Part shown: positions 48,840 through 60,288 of the stretch, one piece after another
Position numbering within the stretch: position 1 is the first letter of the stretch
Layout of the letters: every line of letters begins with the position of its first letter
Assembly: GCA_008933995.1 (NCBI GenBank)
Contig: WARS01000090.1
Coordinates: forward strand, 4,142,425 to 4,206,424
Length of the DNA: 64,000 nucleotides
Reading direction: 5' to 3'
Source: Datnioides undecimradiatus
Lineage: Eukaryota > Chordata > Actinopteri > Lobotiformes > Datnioididae
Position numbers and translations under genes: made by a program
Notes under the pieces: model-generated
What the model saw: the letters and a program-made list of their open reading frames with translations, nothing else
The model's database searches: none
What the model was told of the DNA's origin: nothing

Positions 48840-51173
48840 GATGACTGCCAATTCATTAAGTGAACGTTTGGAGCCCCAGACTGTACCAACTGGTAGAAGC
48901 TAACTAATCTGCACTGCGCCAGTGGAGAGAGAACGAGCCAGAGACACAGATAACATTCACCGAGGGGGACATTCAGCCTCTGAAAACAACTATTAACATC
49001 AACATTTGGGAAGGCCTCAACTTCAGAAAGATAAACACACACTCACAAGTGCTTGCATTTGGTTGTGAATACAAATCATAAAGCATACGGGAAATCGGAA
49101 AGCAGCAGCTAGGTGTATAGTGGCTCTATGGTGCTTTTGTCCATGTTCCCCAGTAAGTACTGTGGAGAAAACTCACTTGCTGTTTATTGTCCCTCAGTTT
49201 CTTAATGATTGTCATGTTTGCTCTCCTGTGAGAGACCCTGATTCCACGGACAAAGCCGGTTTGAGGACAAAATCCGTGTTTGAGTCCCATTGAGGCCTTC
49301 TCTCTTGGAGGTCACAGGGCCAGAACACGCAAGAGTCAGGAGATGACAGCCACTGGCCGAATAAGACTGTCTTTAACTGTATCAGTACACTGTTAAGCTA
49401 AGAGCTAGCTTGATAATTTAATGTAGATAAGTGAGCTGCCTTAAGTGAAAAGTATAAACCCATCTGTGAAAACTAGCCAGGCTATACTGAATAGATGTAC
49501 TGGTAAAAATGTTTTCATCCAATGTTTAATTTATTTGAATTGAGCAGCATTACCGGAGGCTATGAAGTATTATCTGTGTAGGCAAAGCCTGATATTGTTT
49601 ATGCTTAATAACTACACTTGTAATTTTTATTATAATGAACAACTGGATCACTGCAATGCAACAGTGTGGCTCTTTAATTTGTTTTAATTGTTGGACAACA
49701 CAAATGCATACGCTAACGTATAAATCAGGCTGACATGTCAGATAAAGCTTGTTAATGTGATATATGTGCTGTTGGTTTTGGGAGATCTTAACGCTAATAA
49801 AATTGTTTCAGTAATGGCAGACTTATCCTTAGATTTTATAAACACATTGAGTGATATAGACATACATTGTGCCACAATGAGAACAAAAATGAGCTACAGT
49901 CCCATTTACCAAAGGTAGATCTCCTTACTTTGTTTTCTGTGAATTTACCAACACTGCTGTCATGTACACCGCTAACTCGTTGCTGCAGTTACAATTATGG
50001 GATGTAAATCCCCTAAGAACATTTGAGCATATCCAGTCTTGATCCATAGCAGGGAGCCTGTGTGTATCCATGTGTAAGTCTCCTTCACCATCTCCATAGC
50101 TGTGTTAATCATCCTCGCTGCCACTCACTCTCAAGGTCTTAGTGGCCCTCTGTTGAAAGCTGCAATCCGCAATTCAAATAGAAACAGAAAATGGCGTTGC
50201 AGCCACATTAAGCAGCTCAGTGAAGCAGTGGTCGTAGTTTGAAACAGGCCACTCTGATTTCAGAAGGGTAGGTCATTACTTTGCTAATCCTACTGAAAAT
50301 TAGTTTATAGGTTAAAATTAATATTCAAGCCTCAACAGCATTAAAGTTTATCAGCAGAGCTGACTCATGCCTTGGACACGCAGCAACATTAAGGGTGAGA
50401 TAAAGCAGAGTGGTTATTCCAGAGACAAAGGTTAGACTGTGGTTTGTTCTTTTAGTTTGACATAGTGTAGATCCCTTTTCCAGAAAAAGGTAGGACACAG
50501 CAGCAGTGGGAAAGCTTTACCTTTCACCATGTAATTAAGAACACGAACCAGTCCTTCAACTTATGCAAACTTTGACGAACTTCTTATGTTAATATTTCAT
50601 AGCGAGAGTGAGAAACGTCTTTGCACGACATGTATTTGATCCTCCTTGTTTTAATCACCGTCTTTCAAAGCAAAGGCAGATTCTTTATTTCTTATCATTC
50701 ATTGTTTATTACTTAGTTCTGTGATGAAGCCATAGGAAGTCACCGGCATTAATATCTGTTTCAGTGATTGGCTCTTCAAATTTCCAACTTCACTGCAGAT
50801 GAGCACGTTTTTCACCATTTATTTTGGAAGCGCAACCAATTGCGAAACATGAGAGAAAGCCAATTTCACACCACATTCATCGGTGAAACATCAGGAAACT
50901 CATTTTATTAGCAGTGTATCCCAATTGAAGACTTATAACATAAAGACAGCGGGCACATGTAGCTGCTTTTTACATTCAACTTGACCTCCTTAAAGCCCGC
51001 TGGCACAACACTTTTCTGTTGATAATTCATTGTCATGGTAAAACATACTTAAGACTCTCTTCTTTAAGAAGGGTGTGCTGGAAAGCACCTTTAAAATGTC
51101 CACTGATTTCAGTGTGTGTTTATGTGTGTGCGTGAGACACAGAGATAGAGAGAAACACACACAGAGACAGTTG
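48840..51173. other. Unique non-coding sequence
   Basis: A long stretch with few open frames and no recognisable gene. AT-rich single-copy DNA at 49380-50000; the interval 50150-50350 ('gaaagctgcaatccgcaatt') may be an unnamed old repeat. Confidence 0.4.
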
Positions 51174-51194
51174 GAGAGAGAGAGAGAGAGAGAG
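51174..51194. repeat. (GA)n microsatellite
   Basis: Ten uninterrupted GA units within a wider GA/CA-rich stretch (51130-51200). Confidence 0.93.
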
Positions 51195-52565
51195 TGAGAG
51201 CAATGTGTATGTGTGCATGTCGGACATAATTAACTGGATGGTGCTGAGAGTAAGCTGAGGGTAGGGCAGCTTTAAAGCTTTGTCAGACCATACTGACCTT
51301 GGTAACAAAGGCTTTTTGCCCAAAGTTATTAACAATAATTGGACCTAATTATATGATGTATAAAAAGAGGAAATTGCAGGGGAGTGTTCAATTGAACAGT
51401 CGTTACAAAGACTGGAAAATAGCACAATAACAGGTCAAGTGGAACCAGTACTCACTGTGTTTGTGTGTACGTGCATCTGCACATGTATTTGGATGTGTGC
51501 CTGCATCATGTGTCCTTATATATCAGGCTTTTGAATAGTAAAGCTTTCTGTCATTATTAAAGCACAGCAGGTCACAAACATGTGTCCACTTCTGAAAGAC
51601 AGAATAAAAAAAGATGGAAATCTATTGAATAGATGTGAATCAGCATAACAAGTTGGTCATTTTGGGGGGCCAAACACAGAATCAATTTTGTTAAAATGTG
51701 GAAGGCAACAAACCTTTGTGAAAACCAGGCAAACTGACAGTTTCACCCCTCATTAAAACCAGCACAAAATGAATTATTGTCATGCAAAGTGAAAGTCAAT
51801 GTACAGAAAGAAAGAGTAGGCACAATTTTGAGCTGCAGTCACTGAGCTGTGTTCCACACTTTGTTGCATAATCCATCTCTAAATAAGTCTTATTCAGGTC
51901 AGGGAAGTCCAGTTAACCAGATATTTTAAAACAGATTTCTAATTTCAGGGAAATTATGGGCAGAACCAGAAAGAGTGAACACTCAGTATCTGTTTTCACA
52001 AGTATATTAGCAATAGACTCAAAACAAACCTCTGGTTAATTTAATCTTAACCCCTTGTTACAACCTTACTAACATGCCTCAATTTATAATGAAGGTCCAC
52101 TACCAGCAGTCCTGGATCCCATTATACCATTGCTTTAATTCAGAGAATAGAAGTGAGTATTCTTTGAAATTTTAAGTGTTTATAAAACACTTCAGTCAAC
52201 TAATTTGCTTATGAATCTGCTACAAAACTACATATCATTAGTATAATAATGGCTTTCAGTAGAATCTGACTTGAATTAAATTCAAGCTAATAAATACTAG
52301 TCATGGGAGCTTGAGCAGTGGCACATTTTGGCTTTTGCTAAGGCTAAGTAAGTGCTAAGTTTTTGTAGTCGGTTTGGCTGTGATGACCACAACATGTTCC
52401 TTATCCTTACACAAGTTCTTTAAAAAGTCATATAACGTAACAGTCAACATAACACAACATCGCAATATGTTTTCGGGAAAACAAATGGAAGAGTTTAGTA
52501 AGCAGATTTAATATACTTGCCATTACTTTTTCTTTTTTTTGTCACCTGGATACAATAGAAACAAG
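51195..52565. other. Unique non-coding sequence
   Basis: AT-rich with no open frame of note and no recognisable repeat. Confidence 0.45.
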
Positions 52566-52838
52566 TTGTAAATGGTAAATGGCCTTATATAGCGCTTTTC
52601 TAGTCATCTGACCACTTAATGCGCTTTACACTACAAGTCAGCATTCACCCATTCACACGGAATAAAACTAAGGAATTCGAACTCATTCACACACCAATGT
52701 CACAGCATTGGGAGCAATTTGGGGCTCAGCGTCTTGCCCAAAGACAGTTCGGCACGCAGCCTGGAGGAGCTGGGGATCCAATCACTGATCCTCTGATAGG
52801 AGAGCAACCTGTTCTACCTCTGAGCCATAGTCTGTCCC
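52566..52838 (-). mobile_element. tRNA-derived SINE, minus strand
   Basis: Read on the minus strand it begins GGGACAGACTATGGCTCAGA, with an A box (TGGCTCAGAGGTAGAAC) and a B-box-like GTGATTGGATCCCC. It ends with 'agcgctatataaggcc' and a tail of two ATTTACC units (TAAATGG on +). Internal landmarks on + are 'tatagcgcttttctagtc', 'accacttaatgcgctttaca', 'cattcacccattcacac', 'gggagcaatttggggctcag' and 'cttgcccaaagacagttcgg'. The same order is found in a very common fish repeat. The 121-codon + frame that overlaps it is antisense to the SINE and not a gene. Confidence 0.75.
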
Positions 52839-54020
52839 TTGTGAAAGAAACACTTTCATATCATTGTCTTTTTTTGTTTAGTTACACAAAAGTAACCCCA
52901 ATATACACTCTCCTTTTAGTTTTTTGGTTTCAACCGACCCCCCTGAGGAACACGTCTGGCTTTTTAGCTGCTCTGGCTCTGTAGTCGCTAGCCAGTCACC
53001 GCATCACCGTGCTGTTTGACACAGTGCAGTCAGTTTTAAGGGCTTTTTGCAGTGAAAAGCTGCATCGTTTGTACATTGTCAAATCATTGAAAGCCTAAAA
53101 ACTATCGGCTATAGCTTCTTTGAGTAAGACTTATCTATTTTGGTGATGCAGAGTAGGTAGTTCCACATCCCCGTTACAGGAAACATGCTGTTTTTTTATG
53201 ATTGGCTATTCTGTGTTATGTGCTAAAGAATTTTAAGTCATTTACATTTGTATGATAGGTTTATTTGGTTTGATTATTATTAGCATGATTAGTTCTGATT
53301 ATTCTCAATTATTTTTGTAAAAAGATTAAAAAAATTACTCAGATTATTTCCATCCACTTATTATAATTGATTCCAAAAGGTTGTAAGCTCCAGCACACAA
53401 AGTTCACGTTCTCTCATTGTTTTGTCATCTCATTTACTGACAGCAAAGGCTGGCAAAATAAAGCACCCATCTCTCAAAAGTGCTAATGATTTCATCAAAT
53501 TTAGCATTGCATCATCAAATAGCAGAAAGATAACTTTTATGTTCATTTAAGTAGCATGGTCATATAAAAAGCCGGCGCGTATTCAATGAAATGAGGAATG
53601 GAATAGCAAGGAGAAAAGGCAAAGACTGTGTAATGGGGCAGGGAAAGTGAAGGTGTGTAGGATTACCTCTGGAATATCAAAGAGTGCCTGCATCAGAAAG
53701 GGTTAGGCCTTCCGTCATTAAGCATGCTCTCTTAATGATGAGGTTCTCACTCCTGCACTGATGAGGGAAGGAGAGAGACCAGCGGCCGGCTAATTGGAGT
53801 CAATTTCTGCATGACTGAGTGTGAGTGCACGTGTAGTTATGCATGTGTATGTGTACAACTGCACATGTGAACGTCTGGGTGTTTGTCTGTCTATAAGAGA
53901 GGTGGAACGTGTCTCCATTTTTGGCCGCTCCGTGCAGCGAATGCCTGATTTCGCCTCATTTTACTGCATTTTAAAAACACCTTTTCCGCCTGTCTCCATC
54001 AGTCAGTTGACCTAAGGGGA
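52839..54020. other. Unique non-coding sequence
   Basis: AT-rich single-copy DNA, with a slightly GC-richer non-repetitive part at 53560-53820. A T run lies near 53192. No exon supported. Confidence 0.4.
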
Positions 54021-54029
54021 GAGACAGAC

Positions 54030-54240
54030 ACCAAGCTAACAAGATGAATTTAGTCGGGGAAGCAATTGAAGGGCGGACATATTGACAGACACCGAACACA
54101 ATTGAATCAAATTAGTCCACAGTGTATTTATTTAGTCCAATTAGTTCCAGGACTAATGCCAGAAAAGAAAATTGCCAATAAACAGCTCACCTCCGTGGTC
54201 TTACACCTTTTTCAGGTGAGCTAGAGGGCAAAGTCAGATG
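54030..54240. promoter_or_regulatory. Candidate conserved regulatory block (untested)
   Basis: Non-repetitive sequence with CAATTGAA, ACACAATTGAATC, AAATTAGTCC, CCAATTAGTTCC and a tight inverted motif 'gctcacctccgtgg...tttttcaggtgagct' whose ends AGCTCACCT (54184-54192) and AGGTGAGCT (54215-54223) are exact reverse complements. It resembles conserved non-coding elements in texture. Conservation is not known to me. Confidence 0.25.
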
Positions 54241-57200
54241 TGAAAACATCCTCAGTCTGACAACAAATAATTGATTAGACCATTTAAAATACAGATCAAG
54301 CCATCGTTAAATTTCCAGGTTTTGCAGCTCACCAAACACCCCTGACAAGGGCAGTGTTTCACACTAATGGTCACCGACACAGATGGCCATCCCAGGCAGT
54401 GAGCTTTAACCTGTAACTACCTTCTTATTGCTGCAGCATTTTGTCACAATCTTAAAATGCAGAGGTGACCGACCCCCTTTCTTGTTCAGCTGTTAACACA
54501 GAAAAGAAAAGAGAAAGATCCCAGTGACAACAATGAAGGTGTTTTTTTTAGTTTCATTCTTCACACGACAGCGTACATCATGGCTTTTATTTACAATATT
54601 TAGACTCACCACTGGATTAACCTCAGGAGTTAGCTAACTGATACTGATATCACTGCTGTATGCTTTTGATTTCCAGCGTTATGTATTTCTAATCTTGGTG
54701 ATTATCATATTTGAATCGTTTTATGTAATTATCTCTGAACAATGGTTTCTCAAATATTCCAAATTAACTCAACCAAAACTGAAAGCCACAGAGGTGAAGT
54801 TGTCACTTAAGTTCATTTTTGATTTCTAGTCATACTTTTGGACAAACTTAATCTTATCTCCCCAAACCCCAAATCATCAGCTAAGTCACCTCATGTCTTG
54901 ACCACCGCAATGCACGGTGTGCAGATTCAGAGAAGAAGCTGTAGTACTTAACAGCGCACATTATTGGTAAAAAAAACCACCGCTGCACCAAGTAAAACTT
55001 CACAACATTATGTGTTGGCTTCAATGCAGTGGGTCCATTTCTGTATTCAGGATCCTTCTACGTACTTTTCAGGCGTTACACAGAGTGCCTGGGTGAGCTG
55101 CTGATCCCATATAAATGGACAAAGCCTCTCAGACCATAACAAAAAGGGCTCCTGGTTATTTCGTGCTCAAAGATAAAGATTTGTGGTGACAACGCTTTCG
55201 CTGTCCTGGGTTTTTAAACACTTTCCTTCCTGTGGTCAAGTCAGCAAACTGTACTGAGCGCTTTAAATCTCCTCCCAAGGCTTATTTATGCTTAAATGCA
55301 TTATAATGGTTCTCCCTTGCTGTGATCTGTTCTTAATATTTAAGCTTTTTTGCTCATCTTTAATTTAAATTATTCATATGCTTTTCTTCACCTCATCAAG
55401 ACTTTTCCAACATCGTATACATTATACAACAGACTGCATCTCAAATTAAACCTTTTAGATGTGCTTCAGATGTTAAACAACAACTCTTTGTGTGATGCCC
55501 ATAAATCATCCGTCTTTGGAAAGTGGTGATTTTTCAGAAGCTGTAGCATAGATTTTGTGAAGGTTTTGAGGAAGAAAAATGTATATATAAAATAGATTTC
55601 GCTATTTAGCAATTTAGCTAGCCAGATTGCATGCCTCAGAAGATCAGATGAGAAAAAAAAATCTGAAAATTGGAGGAAATGGTGCCAAAGACAGTTGCGA
55701 TATTAAAAACCAAATGGGAAATCTAGAGACCGAAGACAGTGTTGCCTAGCTCCCTACTTAAGAGTCTGCCCATCTGCCCTCCTCAACCTTTTGTCTAAAA
55801 GCATAATAGAGACTGGACTCTGGAGTTACCCAAAAGTAATCATGGATGATTTCAGTTTTGTTTTTTTTGTTGTTTTTTCTGCTTTACTGTGGCTTAGAAA
55901 CTATTTGTACAAGGGCACACCAGTGTGAAGGCCTGAAAAGTACAAGGAGATGATGTCTGCTTAAATAAGAATTATTGTCAATAGCAAGAAATGAAAATCA
56001 CTGGTGTTAAATTTCTACATACAGGTCAATGACGAGGAAACAAAGTTATGCAGAGGTTGTTGTAGGTCACTTTTTTGAGGATAATAAAAACATTAGATGT
56101 GTCCATATACAAGCTGGCCACTGGAAGGAACAAAGCTTGAAGAAACGTGCTTTAAAATATCCCAGACTGTATGCAGTACCTTCAGTCGGAGGAGTCTTAA
56201 AGTTCCCAGATGATCAAACCCTGCATTCATGTCATGAACATCCTCTGAAAGCGCTGACAGCTTGTTGAGCCTGAATGTGATACTTGAATTTGATATTAGC
56301 GTCGGAACGGAAAATTGTGTTTCAGCATCAACAGAAGTGCAACAGAAGTCAGAGAGAAAGCTATTGTCAGTGTAGCTGGTAGGCACGTTGTACATGCCGA
56401 GTTGTTTGTGTGCAGAGACGTTGCTGTACATTTTAGTTGGAAATCAGGCTTAATGAGGTTGTTAAACAACTGCAAGAAATGGCCCAGTTTTATTGATGCT
56501 GATTTTAAAATGAGGTTCTGTGAGGAAAATTCAGCACCAAACACCGTGCCGATACCCTAAAATTCAGCATTAAATAACAGTGAGCTGTCCCAGGTTTTTG
56601 TTTATTCTGCAGCCTATCAGGACAGCTGTGTCTAAGGGAGCATGTCTACCACTTGTCAATCATGCTGGCACAAGACAGCCCTATTACTACCTACAAAATG
56701 CAGAAATAAACATGTCCACATAGTAGGTGAAGTGAATTAAACCGAACACAAAGACTCAATTAAATTGCACATTGAGGCAAGTAATTTATTCCCCAGTATG
56801 AATTTGGTAATTAAGAGTCAAAAACAGCTCCATGAGTCAACCAGTGTGAAGTTTCTAAAGGTCTGATTATGACAAAATACTGGCTAAAGTACTTTTTCTC
56901 TGCTGGTATCAGTAACAACAAGACAGAGTTATATAAAAAGCTTGGAGTTTATCACATTTGCCCAGTGAAATTGAAACTTGCTTAATCAAAGCTTGATTAT
57001 CATCTGGGCGCACTATATGTGTCTCCAGCTGGGTGTTTGTGTTTTACATAAAACGTTCTGAATCTCTGAAGCTCAACCAGTGTTAATGGGGTCGTGCTTC
57101 TCCCCAGTATAGGAATACATCTGAGCGGTCACATACTGTAATGCAGTGTTTGGATTTGTTGTTGCAATGGCTAATGGCCAGTTTCCCTCCCTCTTTGAGG

Positions 57201-57618
57201 GCCTGTGAACATTTTGTAATTCAAAGAAATAAAAGTTAACACTAAGGAGAACTTGTATTTTAAAGTGCCTTTCTATACTTTGTGCTCTTGTTGTTGTTTG
57301 GTTTAGTACTTTTATGTTAACGTTCATGTTTACTTGTGATTCATATATATGTTTGGAATAATGGCAGATGTTAAAAAAGGGCTGAATACGCTAATCATAC
57401 CCGATGAATCCATGTGGTTTTAGATCTGCTGATTGGTGCGACATCCCCACACTAGTTCACTAGTATTGATTCATTGTACATCAAACTGCAATCATTGGTT
57501 CACCAGACCAGTTGCGTGAAGTAACTATGTAGCTATGGAGGAGGCAACTGCAACTCGTAGCCAGTCATTGATCAGAGAAATATGAACACATCATGGTTTT
57601 AGTTTGGGATTAGTAAAG
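54241..57618. other. Unique non-coding sequence
   Basis: AT-rich DNA with no defensible exon. Sense/antisense frame pairs at 56030-56560 lack domains. Short symmetric motifs, such as ACTAGT-TC-ACTAGT at 57451-57464, are present but slight. The last 25 bases before 57619 ('tttgggattagtaaagtc') resemble a LINE 3' terminus. Confidence 0.4.
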
Positions 57619-57630
57619 TCTATCTATCTA

Positions 57631-57668
<38 letters not shown>

Positions 57669-57702
57669 TTTATCTATCTATCTGTCTGTCTATCTATCTA
57701 TT
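57619..57702. repeat. (TCTA)n/(TCTG)n tetranucleotide microsatellite
   Basis: 84 bp of alternating TCTA and TCTG blocks with one TTTA interruption. It directly follows 'ttgggattagtaaag', the typical terminus of fish LINEs with such tails, so the microsatellite may have grown from a LINE 3' tail. Confidence 0.95.
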
Positions 57703-57897
57703 AACACCTACTGAGCTTTAGTTCAATGCCCATGTTAACATGTTAACCACCTGGATCTGCACAGACAGATCTCCAGCAGTATTTCGAAGGTCTGTTCTAT
57801 TTTGTCCCTCTGTTGCCCGGGCATCTGGCAAAAAACATTAATAATCTATAAACTGATATAAATTATACATTTTATACGATATAATTGATTGAATTCT

Positions 57898-58210
57898 GTA
57901 GTGACACAGTGGCTTGATGGTTAGCAATTCGCCTCACAGTAAAAAGGAGGTCTGGGGTCTGATTCCTGACTGGGTCCCTTCTGTGTTGAGTTTGCATGTA
58001 CTCTGCATGTCTGTGTTGGTTCTCTCTGTGCACGCTGGCTTCCTCCCACCACCCAAAAAACATGCCTGATTGGTGAATTAGGAACTTTAAATTAGTAAAT
58101 GTGAGTGTAAATGAGTTTGACTGTTTGACCTGTCCTGGGTGTACCCTGCCTCCCACCCAATGTCTGCTAGGATATCCCGAAAGGGATAAGCTGTTACGGA
58201 AAATGGACCA
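57898..58210 (+). mobile_element. Nearly full-length DANA/mermaid-type SINE
   Basis: The head has a tRNA-like A box (GACACAGTGGCTTGATGGTTAG) and B box (GGTCTGATTCCTG). It is followed by 'ttctgtgttgagtttgcatg', 'gcttcctcccaccacccaaa', 'catgcctgattggtgaatta', 'gacctgtcctgggtgtaccc' and the end 'gggataagctgttacggaaa' + 'tggacc'. This order matches the fish V-SINE class. The B box departs from GGTTCGANTCC at two or three positions, so it is probably transcriptionally inert. A 128-codon antisense frame spans it and should be disregarded. Confidence 0.8.
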
Positions 58211-58599
58211 TTGATTCTGAAAAACAATGAAATATCCATCCCAAGTCAACCTGCCCATCTACCTGCCATTCCACTGAAGTTTCAACACTTGCGTGACGTG
58301 AAATATCAAAATCTGCTCATTCACTGTTTTTAATACACATGTCAGAAATAGTATCTCTGCAGATCATTACACAAGGCTGGGATTGATTTAGCCTATAACA
58401 TCCCAGTGTTACCAATGATCACAAACCATTCAAAACCACACAGTTGGATAAAAAGTACTGCAGTGGCAGCAGTTAAGACTTGTACTGATTTACCTGTCAT
58501 GTCAGTTTAAAATGCAAAGACAAACTATCTTCACTTGCTTTAGAACAACTACTGATACTGTGCGTACACCATTAGCTTTTAAGATTAAACACTCCACTT
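58211..58599. other. Unique non-coding sequence
   Basis: AT-rich single-copy DNA between the SINE and the next block; nothing recognised. Confidence 0.4.
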
Positions 58600-58860
58600 C
58601 TTTCCCTCTGCCAGCCTCTGTATACAAGACTGAATGAACGATTGACCATTAATTATCCTATTTCTTGTCAAATCAATGCGCAATTTAACTCAGCCTCCAA
58701 TCTGGAATTAATGACAGTTCAATATTGATTGATGAAGGAAGCCTAATTCACATCCAGGCTTAATTGTCAATAACTATCATGTAATGAGAACCATGTGTTA
58801 ATTAAACAGTCTATTTCATTAAGTGACTGCCGTACAATACCTTGTGTAACAAAGCAAACC
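58600..58860. promoter_or_regulatory. Candidate conserved non-coding element with clustered TAAT cores
   Basis: In 260 bp I see CCATTAATTATCC, GGAATTAATGAC, ATTGATTGATG (PBX/MEIS-like), CCTAATTC, CTTAATTGTC, TGTAATGAG, GTTAATTAAAC and TCATTAAGTG. The sequence is non-repetitive and no frame is open through it. This density of homeodomain-type cores is characteristic of developmental enhancers, but AT-rich DNA gives many TAAT words by chance and conservation was not examined. Confidence 0.35.
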
Positions 58861-60245
58861 TTGTCTTGGTGTATCAAATACATTCATGGATTTTCTTTAG
58901 GAGCAAACAAGAATTATTAGTTTTTAAAGTAAAGTAGAGAGTGAGTAGAGAGTTGCAAATGAGTTTGAATGATCAGGCTCTATTTCCAGCAATGAAATGA
59001 CAACTGACATATATCAAAGATGTAGTGTGAATAGATCAGGCTCTATGTTGTTTCTAACCTGTTACTTTTCCAACTGTTGCACTGGTTTGATAACATAACT
59101 TGATTCAAAGTACACTGACATCGCAAAGCCTCTACATAGATATATTACTGAAACCATCTGTTTAAAAGAAAGGCACATTTACAGTAAGATGCCGTTCCAC
59201 AGGCGGTGTGGAAGTGGGAGACAGCTGTTTTAGGATAGCTGGTTAGACATTTTAATGAAACTGTGAAAAATAATTTCTTGTGCTAGTGATGCTGGTGGTG
59301 CTTGATAAGTAGTAAGAGCTTTCACTTATTCCTCTCACTTTATCAAATTAATTACATTCTGTTTCATAGTGATATTTATTCCAAAGCGAGGCATCTAGCG
59401 TTTGAAGAACACAGGCACATTCTCAAACCCCCTTTACCGACTGAATCATCTGCGTTCTGAATGATGAAGAGGTGGCGTTTTTTCTAACCAAATGAATACA
59501 TTTTAAATCATCTTGGGAAATACTGAAAGAATGCGCGATAGCATTGGTTGAAGGGTGATCATTAATTCAGTCCGTTGTGAAATGCAACTGGATACCTTCT
59601 CGGTGAGTTTGCCAGTTTTAGCCATTTATTCAAATATTCTCTGCAACTTTTTATTCAAACCGAATATCAGCGATGAGCACACCTTCACCCAGACAGAGGG
59701 AACTAATCAGTGTTTGCTCCCAGTCAAAACCTGCCTATCTGGGTCTTGTGAACCACTGAACACAGACGTGGACATCACATCTTGCCTGTCTTGTTTTCTG
59801 AACTCCCAGGGGTGATGACAAAGCAGTTCATGTACGACAGCGCTGCAGAATAATTGGGATACAGTGGGGCTACACCTGTCACTCACCTCTACAGCTGAGA
59901 AAGGCTTGTGTCACATATTTGGCTTATGTCAAGGTATGAGTTTCACACCACTTTAAATTGCCTGGTTTTCTCTATACTTGAACAAAAAGAAAAATACTGT
60001 TTTCCCTTCTAATATTGATGTTCTTTAAAATGAACTGCACCTTGATTCACTTGTTCCTACAACTTGTACACCCGAGGAACTGACATATAAAATGTTAGCT
60101 TAAATTCATGTTTGCCCATACATCATTTTGTCTTTTAAGTCAATATTAGAACAGGAAGAAGAGGAAGTTTCAGTTAAATATATATTTACACTACGACAGC
60201 AGGGGATGTACTTGCTTTAGACTGCCGTTGTCCATTTTATCCTTT
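58861..60245. other. Unique non-coding sequence
   Basis: AT-rich. A 13-mer, GATCAGGCTCTAT, occurs at 58971 and again at 59034. An 86-codon frame at 59555-59815 has no recognisable domain. No RNA gene. Confidence 0.4.
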
Positions 60246-60288
60246 AATCATATAACATAACATGCTCCAAATGTTATGTTATATGATT
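60246..60288. other. Perfect 18-bp palindrome with 7-nt loop
   Basis: The left arm AATCATATAACATAACAT (60246-60263) and right arm ATGTTATGTTATATGATT (60271-60288) are exact reverse complements around GCTCCAA. AT-rich and cruciform-capable. No flanking inverted repeats of a larger element seen. Confidence 0.95.

Noticed and set aside
52619-52984. 121-codon + strand open frame
   Set aside because: Its first two thirds are the antisense of a tRNA-derived SINE.
57872-58258. 128-codon minus-strand open frame
   Set aside because: It is antisense to the SINE at 57898-58210.
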